From Sulfitobacter delicatus (GTDB taxonomy: Bacteria; Pseudomonadota; Alphaproteobacteria; Rhodobacterales; Rhodobacteraceae): a DNA stretch of 64,000 nucleotides. This document shows, piece by piece, positions 46,848 through 55,380 of the stretch. The stretch covers positions 372,001 to 436,000 of the forward strand of contig NZ_FNBP01000002.1 in NCBI RefSeq assembly GCF_900102535.1, given 5' to 3'. Position 1 is the stretch's first letter; the number at the start of each line of letters is the position of its first letter. Below the pieces are notes generated by a model. It saw nothing but the letters and a program-made list of their open reading frames with translations, was not told where the DNA came from and ran no database searches. The translations under genes and the position numbers were made by a program.

Positions 46848-48620
46848 ATGACAGCAGATCAAATCATCCTCTTCACCCTCTTTGGCGCGGTCTTTGGCCT
46901 GCTGCTCTGGGGGCGGCTCCGCTATGACATTGTGGCTTTCGCGGCGCTCATGGCCGGGGTGGTGCTGGGTGTGGTGCCGACCGAAAACGCCTTTGACGGC
47001 TTTGGCCATCCGGCGACATTGATCGTGGCGCTGGTGCTGGTGGTTTCCGCCGGGCTGGTGCGCTCGGGCGCGGTGATGTTGATCACCCGCACGCTGGTGG
47101 ATTCATCGCGCTCGCTCGGCGCGCACATCTCGATCATGGGGGCCGTGGGCGGTGTGCTCTCGGCCTTTATGAACAACGTCGCGGCACTGGCGCTTCTGAT
47201 GCCGGTCGACATCCAGACCGCCCGCAAGGCAGGACGCGCGCCGGGGTTGAGCCTGATGCCGCTCAGCTTTGCGACCATCCTCGGCGGCATGGCCACGCTG
47301 ATCGGCACGCCGCCCAATATCATCATCGCCTCGATCCGGCAGGAATCGCTCGGCGCACCGTTCAAGATGTTCGACTTCGCCCCCGTCGGCGGGCTCGCGG
47401 CCATCGCCGGGCTGGTCTTTGTGGCCCTGATCGGCTGGCGCCTGATCCCCGCCCGCGAAGACGCAATGATCGAGCCCGAGGACATCGCTCAGTATATCGC
47501 CGAACTCACTGTGCCCGAAGACAACAAGCAGATCGGCAAGCGGCTCGCCGAATTGCAGGAGGAGGCGAACAAAGCCGATGTGGCGATCCTCGGCCTGATG
47601 CGCGACGGCAAGCGCCGCTACGGCACCGCGCGCAACGTGACCCTGCGCGCCGGCGACGCACTGGTGCTCGAAGCCACGCCCGACGCACTCGACGAGTTCC
47701 GCAGCACGCTGAACCTCGCCCTCACCGACAGCGACCGCGAAGAGCTGCTGATGGCAGACGGCGACGGGGTCGAAATTGTCGAAGTGGTGGTAACCGACGC
47801 CTCCCGCCTGAAGGGGCGCACGGCGCAGGGCGTGGGCCTGTCATGGCGGCAACGCACGGTTCTGCTGGGTCTGTCGCGACAGGGACGCAAGATCACCTCG
47901 CAACTGCGTACGACCGAGTTAAAACCGGGCGACATCCTGCTGCTTCTCGTGCCGCGCGACACTGTGGCCCATGTCACTGACTGGCTCGGCGTGCTGCCCT
48001 TAGCAGATCGCGGCCTTGCTGTGACCCAAGACAGCAAAACATGGCTCGCCATCGGCATGTTCGCATGCGCCGTTGCCGCGGCCTCCTTCGGCCTGATCTA
48101 CCTGCCTATCGCGCTCGGCTTGGTGGTGGTCGGCTATGTCCTGGCCAAGATCGTGCCGCTGTCGGAACTCTACACCCATATCGAATGGCCGGTCATCGTG
48201 CTCTTGGGCTCAATGATCCCGCTGGGCGCCGCGCTGGAAACCTCGGGCGGCACCGAGCTGATCGCAGGCGCGCTGGTGGGGCTGACCGAGGGTCTGCCCG
48301 CATGGGTCGTGCTCACCGTGCTGATGGTGGTAACCATGTCGCTGTCTGACGTGCTTAACAACACCGCCACCACCATCGTCGCAGCCCCGGTGGGCATCCA
48401 GATGGCGCAGACACTGAACGTCTCGCCCGACCCCTTCCTCATGGCCGTAGCCGTCGCGGCGTCCTCAGCCTTTCTCACGCCCATCGGACACAAGAACAAC
48501 ACGCTGATCCTCGGCCCCGGCGGCTATTCCTTTGGCGACTATTGGCGCATGGGGCTGCCGCTGGAGATCATCGTAGTGGCGGTCTCGATCCCGGCGATAC
48601 TGGTGTTCTGGCCGCTGTGA
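46848..48620 (+). CDS. SLC13/ArsB-type permease with RCK-C domain
   Basis: A 590-residue inner-membrane permease of the DASS/SLC13 (CitMHS-like) superfamily. Several N-terminal spans contain VSAGLVRSGAVMLITRTLV and AFMNNVAALALLMPV, and the family's TPPN motif is in ATLIGTPPNIIIAS. A cytoplasmic central part (about residues 210-380) contains TrkA-C/RCK_C domains (RNVTLRAGDALVLEATPDAL, TTELKPGDILLLLVPRDTV). More spans follow, ending with LSDVLNNTATTIVAAPVG and TPIGHKNNTLILGPGGYSFGDYWRMGLPLEI. Likely substrates are dicarboxylates or sulfate. A second such permease is encoded at 52568-54340. Confidence 0.92.
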   Translation: MTADQIILFTLFGAVFGLLLWGRLRYDIVAFAALMAGVVLGVVPTENAFDGFGHPATLIVALVLVVSAGLVRSGAVMLITRTLVDSSRSLGAHISIMGAVGGVLSAFMNNVAALALLMPVDIQTARKAGRAPGLSLMPLSFATILGGMATLIGTPPNIIIASIRQESLGAPFKMFDFAPVGGLAAIAGLVFVALIGWRLIPAREDAMIEPEDIAQYIAELTVPEDNKQIGKRLAELQEEANKADVAILGLMRDGKRRYGTARNVTLRAGDALVLEATPDALDEFRSTLNLALTDSDREELLMADGDGVEIVEVVVTDASRLKGRTAQGVGLSWRQRTVLLGLSRQGRKITSQLRTTELKPGDILLLLVPRDTVAHVTDWLGVLPLADRGLAVTQDSKTWLAIGMFACAVAAASFGLIYLPIALGLVVVGYVLAKIVPLSELYTHIEWPVIVLLGSMIPLGAALETSGGTELIAGALVGLTEGLPAWVVLTVLMVVTMSLSDVLNNTATTIVAAPVGIQMAQTLNVSPDPFLMAVAVAASSAFLTPIGHKNNTLILGPGGYSFGDYWRMGLPLEIIVVAVSIPAILVFWPL

Positions 48621-48653
48621 CTTTGCTGAAGCAGCAGGTCTAAAATGCGGAAA

Positions 48654-48674
48654 GCCCGGGCGCTTTGCCCGGGC
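48654..48674. terminator. Bidirectional hairpin between convergent genes
   Basis: GCCCGGGC and its complement flank the five-base loop GCTTT, giving an 8-base-pair GC stem 33 bases after the permease stop and between two convergent genes. No clear T-run on the plus strand; probably ends both transcripts. Confidence 0.6.
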
Positions 48675-48707
48675 CGATAGCCATCTATAAGGCGGTCAGA
48701 TACGAAC

Positions 48708-48995
48708 TTACCGGCTGTCGTTTCCCGCGCCATAGCCCCCGAACGGGAAACCCGGCGTCGCGCTGAGCACGTTCCGCGTAGAGAGGACTGGCTCGGGGTG
48801 GTTCCCATGACCAAAAGTGTCCAGCCAAAGGTCGGCAGGACGGTGATCTGGCCGATGAATTTGCGCACCCTCTGAGTAAACGACAGTCGCACCTGCCGAG
48901 GTGTCGAGCATCAGATCATCATAGCGCGTCGACTGCCCCGCATAGGTGGCAGTGGCAAAGAGCGTGACGGCAGTAGCTGCAATTAGGATTTTCAC
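48708..48995 (-). CDS. Small hypothetical secreted protein
   Basis: A 95-residue exported protein. A signal peptide reads MKILIAATAVTLFATATYAG, and the mature part (STRYDDLMLDTSAGATVVYSEGAQIHRPDHRPADLWLDTFGHGNHPEPV) is rich in His and Asp. The GTG at 48995 is preferred because AAGGA lies seven bases upstream, while the longer TTG start lacks one. No domain recognised. Convergent with the SLC13 permease gene. Confidence 0.68.
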   Translation of the reverse strand: MKILIAATAVTLFATATYAGQSTRYDDLMLDTSAGATVVYSEGAQIHRPDHRPADLWLDTFGHGNHPEPVLSTRNVLSATPGFPFGGYGAGNDSR

Positions 48996-49452
48996 GACAT
49001 TTCCTTTCAAGGTAAGTCGGGTTCATCCAGTTCAGACGCCCCCTCGCAAAGTGGAAGGTGGGAGCGGGCAGGAGGCGGTTGGAGAAGGGGAGGAAACCCT
49101 AGTTCAGGTGCCATAATCGTAGGCCGGATCGCCGCTTGTCACAACTCAAGTAAAGTCGCGCGAATGTGCGTGATCGCGTTGCTGCGTGATAGAAGTTCGG
49201 GCGACGCCTGCAGTTCGGCCGAATAACTGCGGTTTCTATGAGGTTACCTGCGGGATCGGCGGAAATCCTACCAGTTGATATTCTGGCTTGGGTTGCATCG
49301 CGGCCTTAGCGGGCTGCGCTGACGAGTAGATACTCCCGCCACAGACACGCATTCGCGGACTGCTTGTGTAGAATGTTACGGCAGTTCCGCGTGAATATTT
49401 ACCCGGCACATCCGCCTTCAAATCGCCTCGCACCAACCTCACGCCCAAAGCA
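48996..49452. other. Gap without a convincing gene
   Basis: This stretch of about 450 bases is AT-richer than the coding sequence around it. It should contain the promoter of the small secreted protein. A 70-codon minus-strand frame (49236-49448) begins with TTG just beyond the terminator of the repeat-protein gene, but it has no ribosome site or recognisable product, so I do not call it. Confidence 0.45.
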
Positions 49453-49480
49453 AAAGGCGCGCCATCTCTGACGCGCCTTT
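49453..49480 (-). terminator. Terminator of the repeat-protein gene
   Basis: AAAGGCGCG and CGCGCCTTT (read on the minus strand) form a 9-base-pair stem with a ten-base loop, starting 20 bases after the stop of the repeat-protein gene, and the minus strand continues CCTTTTGCTTTG. It resembles a Rho-independent terminator and shows that the repeat gene is a real, ended transcription unit. Confidence 0.7.
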
Positions 49481-49500
49481 CCGTTCTCTAGTGGTCTGGA

Positions 49501-51210
49501 TCAGACCATATCAAAGACGTCTTCCTCAGGCGGGTCATAGCCTTCGTCCTCTTCTTCCGGAACCGAGGTCAGGCTCAGCGCGTCCATCAGTGCCGAGGAA
49601 CTTTCAAGCGCGCCGCCATCGTCAGGGTCCACCCACGTCGGGTCATCACTGCCAGTAACTTCGAGGATCTCCCCGGGGCCGTCATCCGAGTCCACCACCA
49701 GACGCATACCGCCGAGATCAATGTCCTCAAACGACAGGGCACCGGGCCAAGTCCACAGGGTGAAGTCTGTAGATTCGACGTCCCCCGTAGATTGATCGGG
49801 AACCTTGCCGAACTGCAGTCCGACATCAAATGTGCCACCGGCCTCAGCGCCATTGGGCAAGCCCGTAACCCCGTCATCCGCGGCCTGAATATCCGTCACA
49901 TCACGACCGTCCGTATTCGGATCGGGAAAGAAGTTCAGGATATCGACCGAACTGCCCTCGGCCACGTCAAAGAAGATCCCGTCGATGTCCGGTGTGTCAT
50001 CCGGATCGGTCCCTTCCGACGGCGCGAGGTTGAAGTGCAACTGCCCTTCTGGCGTTTCGGTGACAGAGATGGTGATCTCGCCATTCTCACCCATGTAGAA
50101 TTGCAGCACGGATTTATCATCCCCACCGGGATCGCCCTGCGTCCCACCGGAGCCCGAGCCTTTGGTGCCGCAAGAGCCGGAGCCCTTCGTGCCGCCAGAA
50201 CCAGAGCCCTTGGTGCCACCCGAGCCGGAACCCTTCGTGCCGCCCGAACCGGAACCCTTCGTGCCGCCGGAGCCGGAACCCTTCGTCCCGCCAGAGCCGG
50301 AACCCTTCGTACCGCCAGAACCGGAACCCTTGGTACCGCCAGAGCCGGAACCCTTCGTGCCGCCAGAGCCGGAACCCTTCGTCCCGCCAGAGCCGGAACC
50401 CTTCGTACCGCCAGAACCGGAACCCTTCGTACCGCCAGAACCGGAACCCTTGGTACCGCCAGAGCCGGAACCCTTCGTGCCGCCAGAGCCGGAACCCTTC
50501 GTCCCGCCAGAGCCGGAACCCTTCGTCCCGCCAGAGCCGGAACCCTTCGTACCGCCAGAACCGGAGCCCTTCGTACCACCCGAGCCGGAGCCCTTAGTAC
50601 CGCCAGAGCCGGAGCCCTTCGTACCACCCGAGCCGGAGCCCTTCGTACCGCCAGAGCCGGAACCCTTCGTACCGCCGGAGCCGGGGCCCTTCGTACCGCC
50701 GGAGCCGGGGCCCTTAGTGCCGCCAGAACCGGAACCCTTCGTCCCGCCAGAGCCGGAACCCTTCGTCCCGCCAGAGCCGGAACCCTTCGTGCCGCCTGAG
50801 CCGGAACCCTTGGTACCACCAGAGCCGGAACCCTTCGTACCGCCAGAGCCGGAGCTCTTCGTACCGCCAGAACCGGAGCCCTTCGTACCACCCGAGCCGA
50901 AGCCCTTCGTACCGCCCGAGCCGGAGCCCTTCGTCCCGCCAGAGCCGGAACCCTTACCGTCATCTTTGTCGTCGAATTTATTGGCGAGATGCTCATCGTA
51001 CCATTTTGCAAAGGTCGAGCCTTCTACACCGCCATTGTGATAAGATTTCGTGCCGCTGGCCTTGCAACCGCCAGAGCCGCGCGTGCCGCCGGAGCCGGAG
51101 CCTTTGGTCCCGCCAGAGCCCGAACCGCGCTCATCGCGTGCCCATTTCGCCCATTTGCCGCCACGACCACCGCCATGACCATCCCAGCCTTTCGAAAATC
51201 TATACCCCAT
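49501..51210 (-). CDS. Giant tandem-octapeptide protein (34 x KGSGSGGT)
   Basis: A 569-residue protein in three parts. The head (residues 1-85, [28 protein letters not shown] onward) is rich in Gly, Lys and Trp, holds a few loose copies of the repeat, and has no signal peptide. Residues 86-357 are 34 tandem octapeptides, consensus KGSGSGGT, with rare changes (KGFG, KSSG, two KGPG, one GSGSCGT). The 212-residue tail is acidic, with patches such as [44 protein letters not shown] and [25 protein letters not shown], a beta-rich style seen in some exported alphaproteobacterial proteins, and ends PEEDVFDMV. No function can be named. A secreted or surface structural protein, perhaps by a signal-less type I route, is one guess. 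Confidence 0.85.
   Translation of the reverse strand: MGYRFSKGWDGHGGGRGGKWAKWARDERGSGSGGTKGSGSGGTRGSGGCKASGTKSYHNGGVEGSTFAKWYDEHLANKFDDKDDGKGSGSGGTKGSGSGGTKGFGSGGTKGSGSGGTKSSGSGGTKGSGSGGTKGSGSGGTKGSGSGGTKGSGSGGTKGSGSGGTKGPGSGGTKGPGSGGTKGSGSGGTKGSGSGGTKGSGSGGTKGSGSGGTKGSGSGGTKGSGSGGTKGSGSGGTKGSGSGGTKGSGSGGTKGSGSGGTKGSGSGGTKGSGSGGTKGSGSGGTKGSGSGGTKGSGSGGTKGSGSGGTKGSGSGGTKGSGSGGTKGSGSGGTKGSGSGGTKGSGSCGTKGSGSGGTQGDPGGDDKSVLQFYMGENGEITISVTETPEGQLHFNLAPSEGTDPDDTPDIDGIFFDVAEGSSVDILNFFPDPNTDGRDVTDIQAADDGVTGLPNGAEAGGTFDVGLQFGKVPDQSTGDVESTDFTLWTWPGALSFEDIDLGGMRLVVDSDDGPGEILEVTGSDDPTWVDPDDGGALESSSALMDALSLTSVPEEEDEGYDPPEEDVFDMV
50140..50955 (-). repeat. 34-copy 24-bp coding tandem repeat
   Basis: The array is 816 bases, exactly 34 units of 24 bases, each coding KGSGSGGT. 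Units differ mostly at synonymous positions. A 120-base (five-unit) block at 50281-50400 recurs at 50401-50520 with only two mismatches that I count, evidence of recent block duplication. On the plus strand the unit reads as stop-free Pro-Glu codons, which only reflects the repeat composition. Confidence 0.95.
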
Positions 51211-51534
51211 CGCGACAATCCCTCATCTAACAATTTGCAGCCGCGGCGGCCCTTTGGCCCCGCGTCCCCCACAGGTGGCCCAAATTACAGGGGGCGGCCC
51301 ATTCTCGCCAAATTCTTTCCGTTTTATCGGTAAATTCGCCTCATTTTGCGGCGCAGTTGGAAACAGTACCGAATCCGCCCAAAGCATTGTCCCAAAGCTG
51401 CCGCCAATCCTTTCTGCCAGCGCCCGAATCACCCTAGCCGAGGTCCGAACAAATTGCCTTTGTTTTGCCTTATCCCCGCCGTAGCCTTGTCAGGCCCCGC
51501 CCCTAGACAGGCGCAAAGACGAACGGAGGCCCCG
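51211..51534. other. Divergent promoter region of repeat gene and kinase-like gene
   Basis: This 324-base gap between divergent starts is AT-richer in its middle (51290-51480). It must hold promoters for both genes, but no confident -35/-10 pair or dyad was picked out. Short frames on both strands look like chance. Confidence 0.5.
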
Positions 51535-52566
51535 ATGGCACGACCCAAGGAAAAGAGCGCTCAGGCGCAGATCGTTGACGCCGCGCGCAAGCATTTCGGC
51601 CAAGACGTGGCCCGCGTTTCGGCCCCGGGGGGCGAGAACCGCTCCAGCTTCCGCCTGCATCTGGCCGACCGTACCGTCATCGCCACCCTGCGCCCGAACT
51701 TCCGCCGCACCCATCTGGAGGCCCATGTGCTGACAGAACTCGGCAAACACTCCAGCGACCTGCCCGAATGTCTGGGCGTGGTGGGCGAAATCATGTTCCA
51801 ATCCGACGTCGGCAAACGCCGCCTTAATGTCGAGATCGCCGAGGTCGCGCCGCCCGCGCAACTTGACCTCGCCGCACAGGCCGTGTCCGCAATCTTTCGC
51901 ATCCACGGTGCCGCGCGCCAGACCGAGTTGAACGAGATCATGCCGCATCTCGGCAACAACCGCGATTGGGTGCTGAACTTCGTCGATGCGGTCGATTTCC
52001 TGCAGGGGCTCGGCGGCGGCATTTCAGACAAGTTCGACCGAATTGCTGCCTACACACGCATCGACACCCCGGCGCGGCAATTCGTGAAATGGGACTGCCG
52101 CTCGGGCAATGCCGCGATCGGCCGTGATGACAAGCTGCGCTGGTTTGACTTTGAATACGCCGGCCTCCGCCACGGGGCCGAAGACATCGCTTGGCTGATC
52201 GGGGACGAAGCATGGCCCCTCGCGCCGCAAGACATGGTCGACGTGGTGATCGACGCCTTCGATCCGACCTGCGGAATCCCCCTGCCCGACTACCTCGACT
52301 ACCTATCGGTTTACCTGACCTTCCACGCAGTGCAGCGTCTCAAGCTCATCAGCAAGGAAGCCAAGAAACGCGGCTGGCTCAGCAAAGACCGCATCCGCCG
52401 TTATGACGACGCGGGCGTGCACCCGGAGTTCGCTGCGCAGATTTGCAGGGTCGGCGCTTACTTCTCGGACCAATCCGAGCTCACCGCCCCGCTCACCGCG
52501 AACTTCCTCGTCGCACAGCGCGGCTTTGAAGAGATCGTCGCCCAGACCGAAAAACGCAGCGCCTAA
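51535..52566 (+). CDS. Aminoglycoside-phosphotransferase-fold kinase-like protein
   Basis: A 343-residue protein with a protein-kinase-like APH fold. The catalytic loop reads VKWDCRSGNAAI: aspartate D187 and N192 are kept, but the usual His-Gly before the Asp is Lys-Trp. The metal-binding DFE follows at D205 (WFDFEYAG), then GAEDIAWLIGD. The substrate could be a small alcohol, sugar or amino compound. GGAGG precedes the ATG at 51535. It is divergent from the repeat-protein gene and convergent with a permease gene, one base separating the stops. Activity is likely but unproven. Confidence 0.8.
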   Translation: MARPKEKSAQAQIVDAARKHFGQDVARVSAPGGENRSSFRLHLADRTVIATLRPNFRRTHLEAHVLTELGKHSSDLPECLGVVGEIMFQSDVGKRRLNVEIAEVAPPAQLDLAAQAVSAIFRIHGAARQTELNEIMPHLGNNRDWVLNFVDAVDFLQGLGGGISDKFDRIAAYTRIDTPARQFVKWDCRSGNAAIGRDDKLRWFDFEYAGLRHGAEDIAWLIGDEAWPLAPQDMVDVVIDAFDPTCGIPLPDYLDYLSVYLTFHAVQRLKLISKEAKKRGWLSKDRIRRYDDAGVHPEFAAQICRVGAYFSDQSELTAPLTANFLVAQRGFEEIVAQTEKRSA

Positions 52567-52567
52567 G

Positions 52568-54340
52568 CTACCACAGCAGCGGGATCACCGCGCTGACCAG
52601 AACGGACATGCTGAGGTTCAGCGGAATCCCAATGCGCATGAAGTCGGTGAACTTATACCCCCCCGGCCCGTAAACCAGCGTATTGGTCTGATAGCCAATC
52701 GGCGTGGCGAAGGCGCAGGACGCCGCGATCATCACCGCCACCACCAAGGGCCGCGGGTCTATCCCAAGCGCATTGCCGAGGCTTATCGCAATCGGCGTCA
52801 TAATAACCGCCACGGCGTTGTTGCTCACGATCTCGGTCAGCGTGGTGGTCAGCAAAAACACCGCCCATATGATAAAGAAGGGCGGAAGTTGTGCCAAACC
52901 GGGTGCGATATTCTCGACGATCAGCGTAATCGCCCCCGAGTTTTGCAGCGCGGCCCCCACGGCCAGCATGGCGAAGATCAGCGCTAGCAAACGTCCTTCG
53001 ACAAACGAAAACGCCTCTTCCGCATCAATACAGCCCGTCACCAACACAATCGCGACAGCAATCACCGCCAAAGCCAAAATCGGCGCGACATTAAAGGCCG
53101 CCAGCACCACGATCCCCACCAGCGCAGTGATCGCAATCGGCGCATGGCTCCGGCGAAAGGCGCGCGCGGAAGGCTGGGTCACGTCAACCAGATTCATATC
53201 GCTCGCCAAACGCTGAATGTCTTCGGCAGCGCCTTCCAGCAGCAGCGTGTCCCCCACTTTGACGATCAACTGGTCCAGCTGCTGGCCGATGTTCTGGTTC
53301 CGCCGATGCACCGCCAGCGGATAAACCCCATAGCGCCGCCGCAGCCGCATTGAGCCAAGCGAACGCCCCACCATGCGACACCCCGGCGTGATCAGCACCT
53401 CGACGGTCGTGGTCTCCACCGCCGACAGCTGATCAACCCGGCGCAGTTCCTTGTTGTTCTGCAGGCTGAGCAGTTCGGTCATCTGTGTTCGCAGCACGAC
53501 GCGGTCGCCCATCTGCAGTTCAACCCCCTTGAGATTGCGCCGCAGCGAGTCGTCGCCACGCACCACGTCGATCAACCGCACGCCCTCGCGTTTGAACAGC
53601 TGCACGTCCAATACCTCACGCCCGATGAGGTTGCTTTCGGGCGGGATCACCGCCTCGGTGAAGAACTTCATCTTCGAGCGGTCCGACAGCATATTCGCCA
53701 TACTGTCGCGCGCCGGCAGTAACTTGTCTGCAAAGAGCAGCATATAGATCAGCCCCCAAGCGCAGACGACAAGCCCCACGGGCATGATCTCAAAAATGCC
53801 GAAAGGCGCCAGCCCCTGCCCCCGCGCCACACCATCGACCAAGAGGTTCGTGGATGTCCCGATCAGCGTCAGAGAGCCCCCCATAATGGCGGCATAACTC
53901 AGCGGGATCAGCAGCTTAGACGCTTTGGTGTTCAACGTTCGCGTCAGCTGCACCACCACCGGGATCATCACCACAACCACCGGCGTATTGTTCATAATCG
54001 CACTGGCCGCCATGACCGACAGGATCACCCCCGCCACGGCAGTCTTGGGATGTGTCTTGGCCGAACGCTCGGCCAGTCGGGTCAGCACGTCCAAAGCCCC
54101 GGTCCGCACCAAAGCGCCCATGATGATGAACATCGCCGCAATGGTCCAAGGCGCGGGGTTCGACAGAACCGCCAATGCGTCGTCATAGGGCAGCACACCA
54201 AGCGCCAGCAACAAGGCTGCACCGGCAATGGCCACCACCTCAGTCGGGAAAGATTCGCGCAGAAACAGCACGAACATCATGCCAACAACCACCAGCGTCA
54301 GCACCGCCGTCTCCATCGGAGAAAAGCTAAAAAAATCCAT
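52568..54340 (-). CDS. SLC13-family permease with two RCK-C domains
   Basis: A 590-residue inner-membrane permease. Membrane segments at both ends enclose a cytoplasmic region (about residues 205-385) with two TrkA-C/RCK_C domains (NLKGVELQMGDRVVLRTQM, QLDQLIVKVGDTLLLEGAAED). Family motifs are SAIMNNTPVVVVMIPV, SLTLIGTSTNLLVDG and TPIGYQTNTLVYGPGGYKFTDFMRIG. These permeases carry sulfate, dicarboxylates or similar anions, with RCK domains sensing a nucleotide or ligand. It is the second of this class in the window and the same length as the other. Confidence 0.92.
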   Translation of the reverse strand: MDFFSFSPMETAVLTLVVVGMMFVLFLRESFPTEVVAIAGAALLLALGVLPYDDALAVLSNPAPWTIAAMFIIMGALVRTGALDVLTRLAERSAKTHPKTAVAGVILSVMAASAIMNNTPVVVVMIPVVVQLTRTLNTKASKLLIPLSYAAIMGGSLTLIGTSTNLLVDGVARGQGLAPFGIFEIMPVGLVVCAWGLIYMLLFADKLLPARDSMANMLSDRSKMKFFTEAVIPPESNLIGREVLDVQLFKREGVRLIDVVRGDDSLRRNLKGVELQMGDRVVLRTQMTELLSLQNNKELRRVDQLSAVETTTVEVLITPGCRMVGRSLGSMRLRRRYGVYPLAVHRRNQNIGQQLDQLIVKVGDTLLLEGAAEDIQRLASDMNLVDVTQPSARAFRRSHAPIAITALVGIVVLAAFNVAPILALAVIAVAIVLVTGCIDAEEAFSFVEGRLLALIFAMLAVGAALQNSGAITLIVENIAPGLAQLPPFFIIWAVFLLTTTLTEIVSNNAVAVIMTPIAISLGNALGIDPRPLVVAVMIAASCAFATPIGYQTNTLVYGPGGYKFTDFMRIGIPLNLSMSVLVSAVIPLLW

Positions 54341-54433
54341 CAAGAACCTGTTGTTCGGGCAAAGGCGCGTTGTCCAGTTACCCCGATTGCCGCGCGCGGC
54401 GCAAGCGTCACGCGCGGCGACCAGCCGTCAACC

Positions 54434-55246
54434 TTAGGGAGCGCTCGCCTGTAACGCACCGCCCTCCCGAACCGGCACAATCCGCGTGGCGCGCCCCGTA
54501 CGGTCATCGGTCTCGATATACACGCCCGACAGCGTCGCCTCGCCGTTCGCAGGCGTAAAGCGTTCCTTCGGCATGCCGGTGATAAAGCGCCGCAACGGCT
54601 CGGTCTTTTCCATGCCGATCACCGAATGATAATCACCACACATGCCCGCATCGCTGAGATAAGCAGTCCCGCCCGGCAGCACCATCGCGTCCGCCGTGGG
54701 CACATGGGTATGGGTGCCGACGACAAGGCTCGCCCGCCCGTCGCACCAATGACCCATCGCCATCTTCTCGCTCGTCGCCTCGCAATGCATGTCGACGATA
54801 ATCGCCTGCGCCATCCCGCCCAAAGGATGTGTCTTCAACACCGGCTCCAGCGCCGAAAACGGATCATCAAAAGGCCGTTTCATAAACACCTGCCCAAGCG
54901 CTTGGGTCACCAAAACCTTCTTACCATTCTGCGCCGTAAACAACCGCGCGCCCTTGCCCGGTGCGGATTTGGAGAAGTTCAGCGGCCGGATCACGCGCGG
55001 CTCCTGCTCGATAAAGCTCAGCATGTCCTTTTGGTCAAAGGCATGGTCGCCCAGCGTCAGACAATCCGCGCCCGCGTCCAACACGGTCTTCGCATGCGCG
55101 CCAGACAGCCCCATGCCACCGGTGGCATTCTCGCCATTCACCACAATGAAATCGAGTTTCCACTCGCGCCGCAGCCGGGTGAGATTTTCCGTGATCGCCC
55201 GCCGTCCGGCCCGGCCCATCACATCGCCAAGGAATAGAATTTTCAT
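54434..55246 (-). CDS. ymdB: YmdB-like metallophosphoesterase (TIGR00282)
   Basis: A 270-residue cytoplasmic metallophosphoesterase. Metal ligands are visible in order: LGDVMGRAGR, NGENATGGMGL, LGDHAFDQKD, DMHCEATSEK and GTHTHVPTAD. This matches the TIGR00282/YmdB group, whose studied members hydrolyse cyclic nucleotides (2',3' or 3',5'). Length is normal. It lies in a same-strand run with the folate cyclo-ligase and mgtE. Confidence 0.9.
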   Translation of the reverse strand: MKILFLGDVMGRAGRRAITENLTRLRREWKLDFIVVNGENATGGMGLSGAHAKTVLDAGADCLTLGDHAFDQKDMLSFIEQEPRVIRPLNFSKSAPGKGARLFTAQNGKKVLVTQALGQVFMKRPFDDPFSALEPVLKTHPLGGMAQAIIVDMHCEATSEKMAMGHWCDGRASLVVGTHTHVPTADAMVLPGGTAYLSDAGMCGDYHSVIGMEKTEPLRRFITGMPKERFTPANGEATLSGVYIETDDRTGRATRIVPVREGGALQASAP

Positions 55247-55310
55247 GGGCTATGGACTAGGCCGCAAGCCTCGCCACAGCAAGCCCTATTCGCCGCCCCC
55301 CTACGCCCCC

Positions 55311-55362
55311 CTCTTTTTGGCCAAAAATACTTCACGGGGGTCCGGGGGTGTGAAACCCCCGG
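55311..55362 (+). repeat. Second interspersed TTTTTGGCC element with GC hairpin
   Basis: CTCTTTTTGGCCAAAAATAC, then TTCACGGGGGTCC, then a hairpin (CCGGGGGT 55342-55349, ACCCCCGG 55355-55362). Apart from the hairpin loop and one or two bases it equals the copy at 46737-46791. It lies in the gap between ymdB and the cyclo-ligase gene. Confidence 0.7.
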
Positions 55363-55380
55363 CGGCCCGCAAATCAAACC

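Noticed and set aside
49236-49448. 70-codon minus-strand frame
   Set aside because: Begins with TTG right after the repeat-gene terminator, no ribosome site and no recognisable protein.
50140-50955. Possible CRISPR array
   Set aside because: Units are contiguous with no spacers and lie in one coding frame; no cas genes are nearby.
50162-51040. Plus-strand frame coding a Pro-Glu-Pro repeat protein across the array
   Set aside because: It is the antisense reading of the 24-base unit. A stop-free unit whose length is a multiple of three is open in several frames. The minus-strand frame has the terminator, a sensible head and tail, and conserved unit changes.
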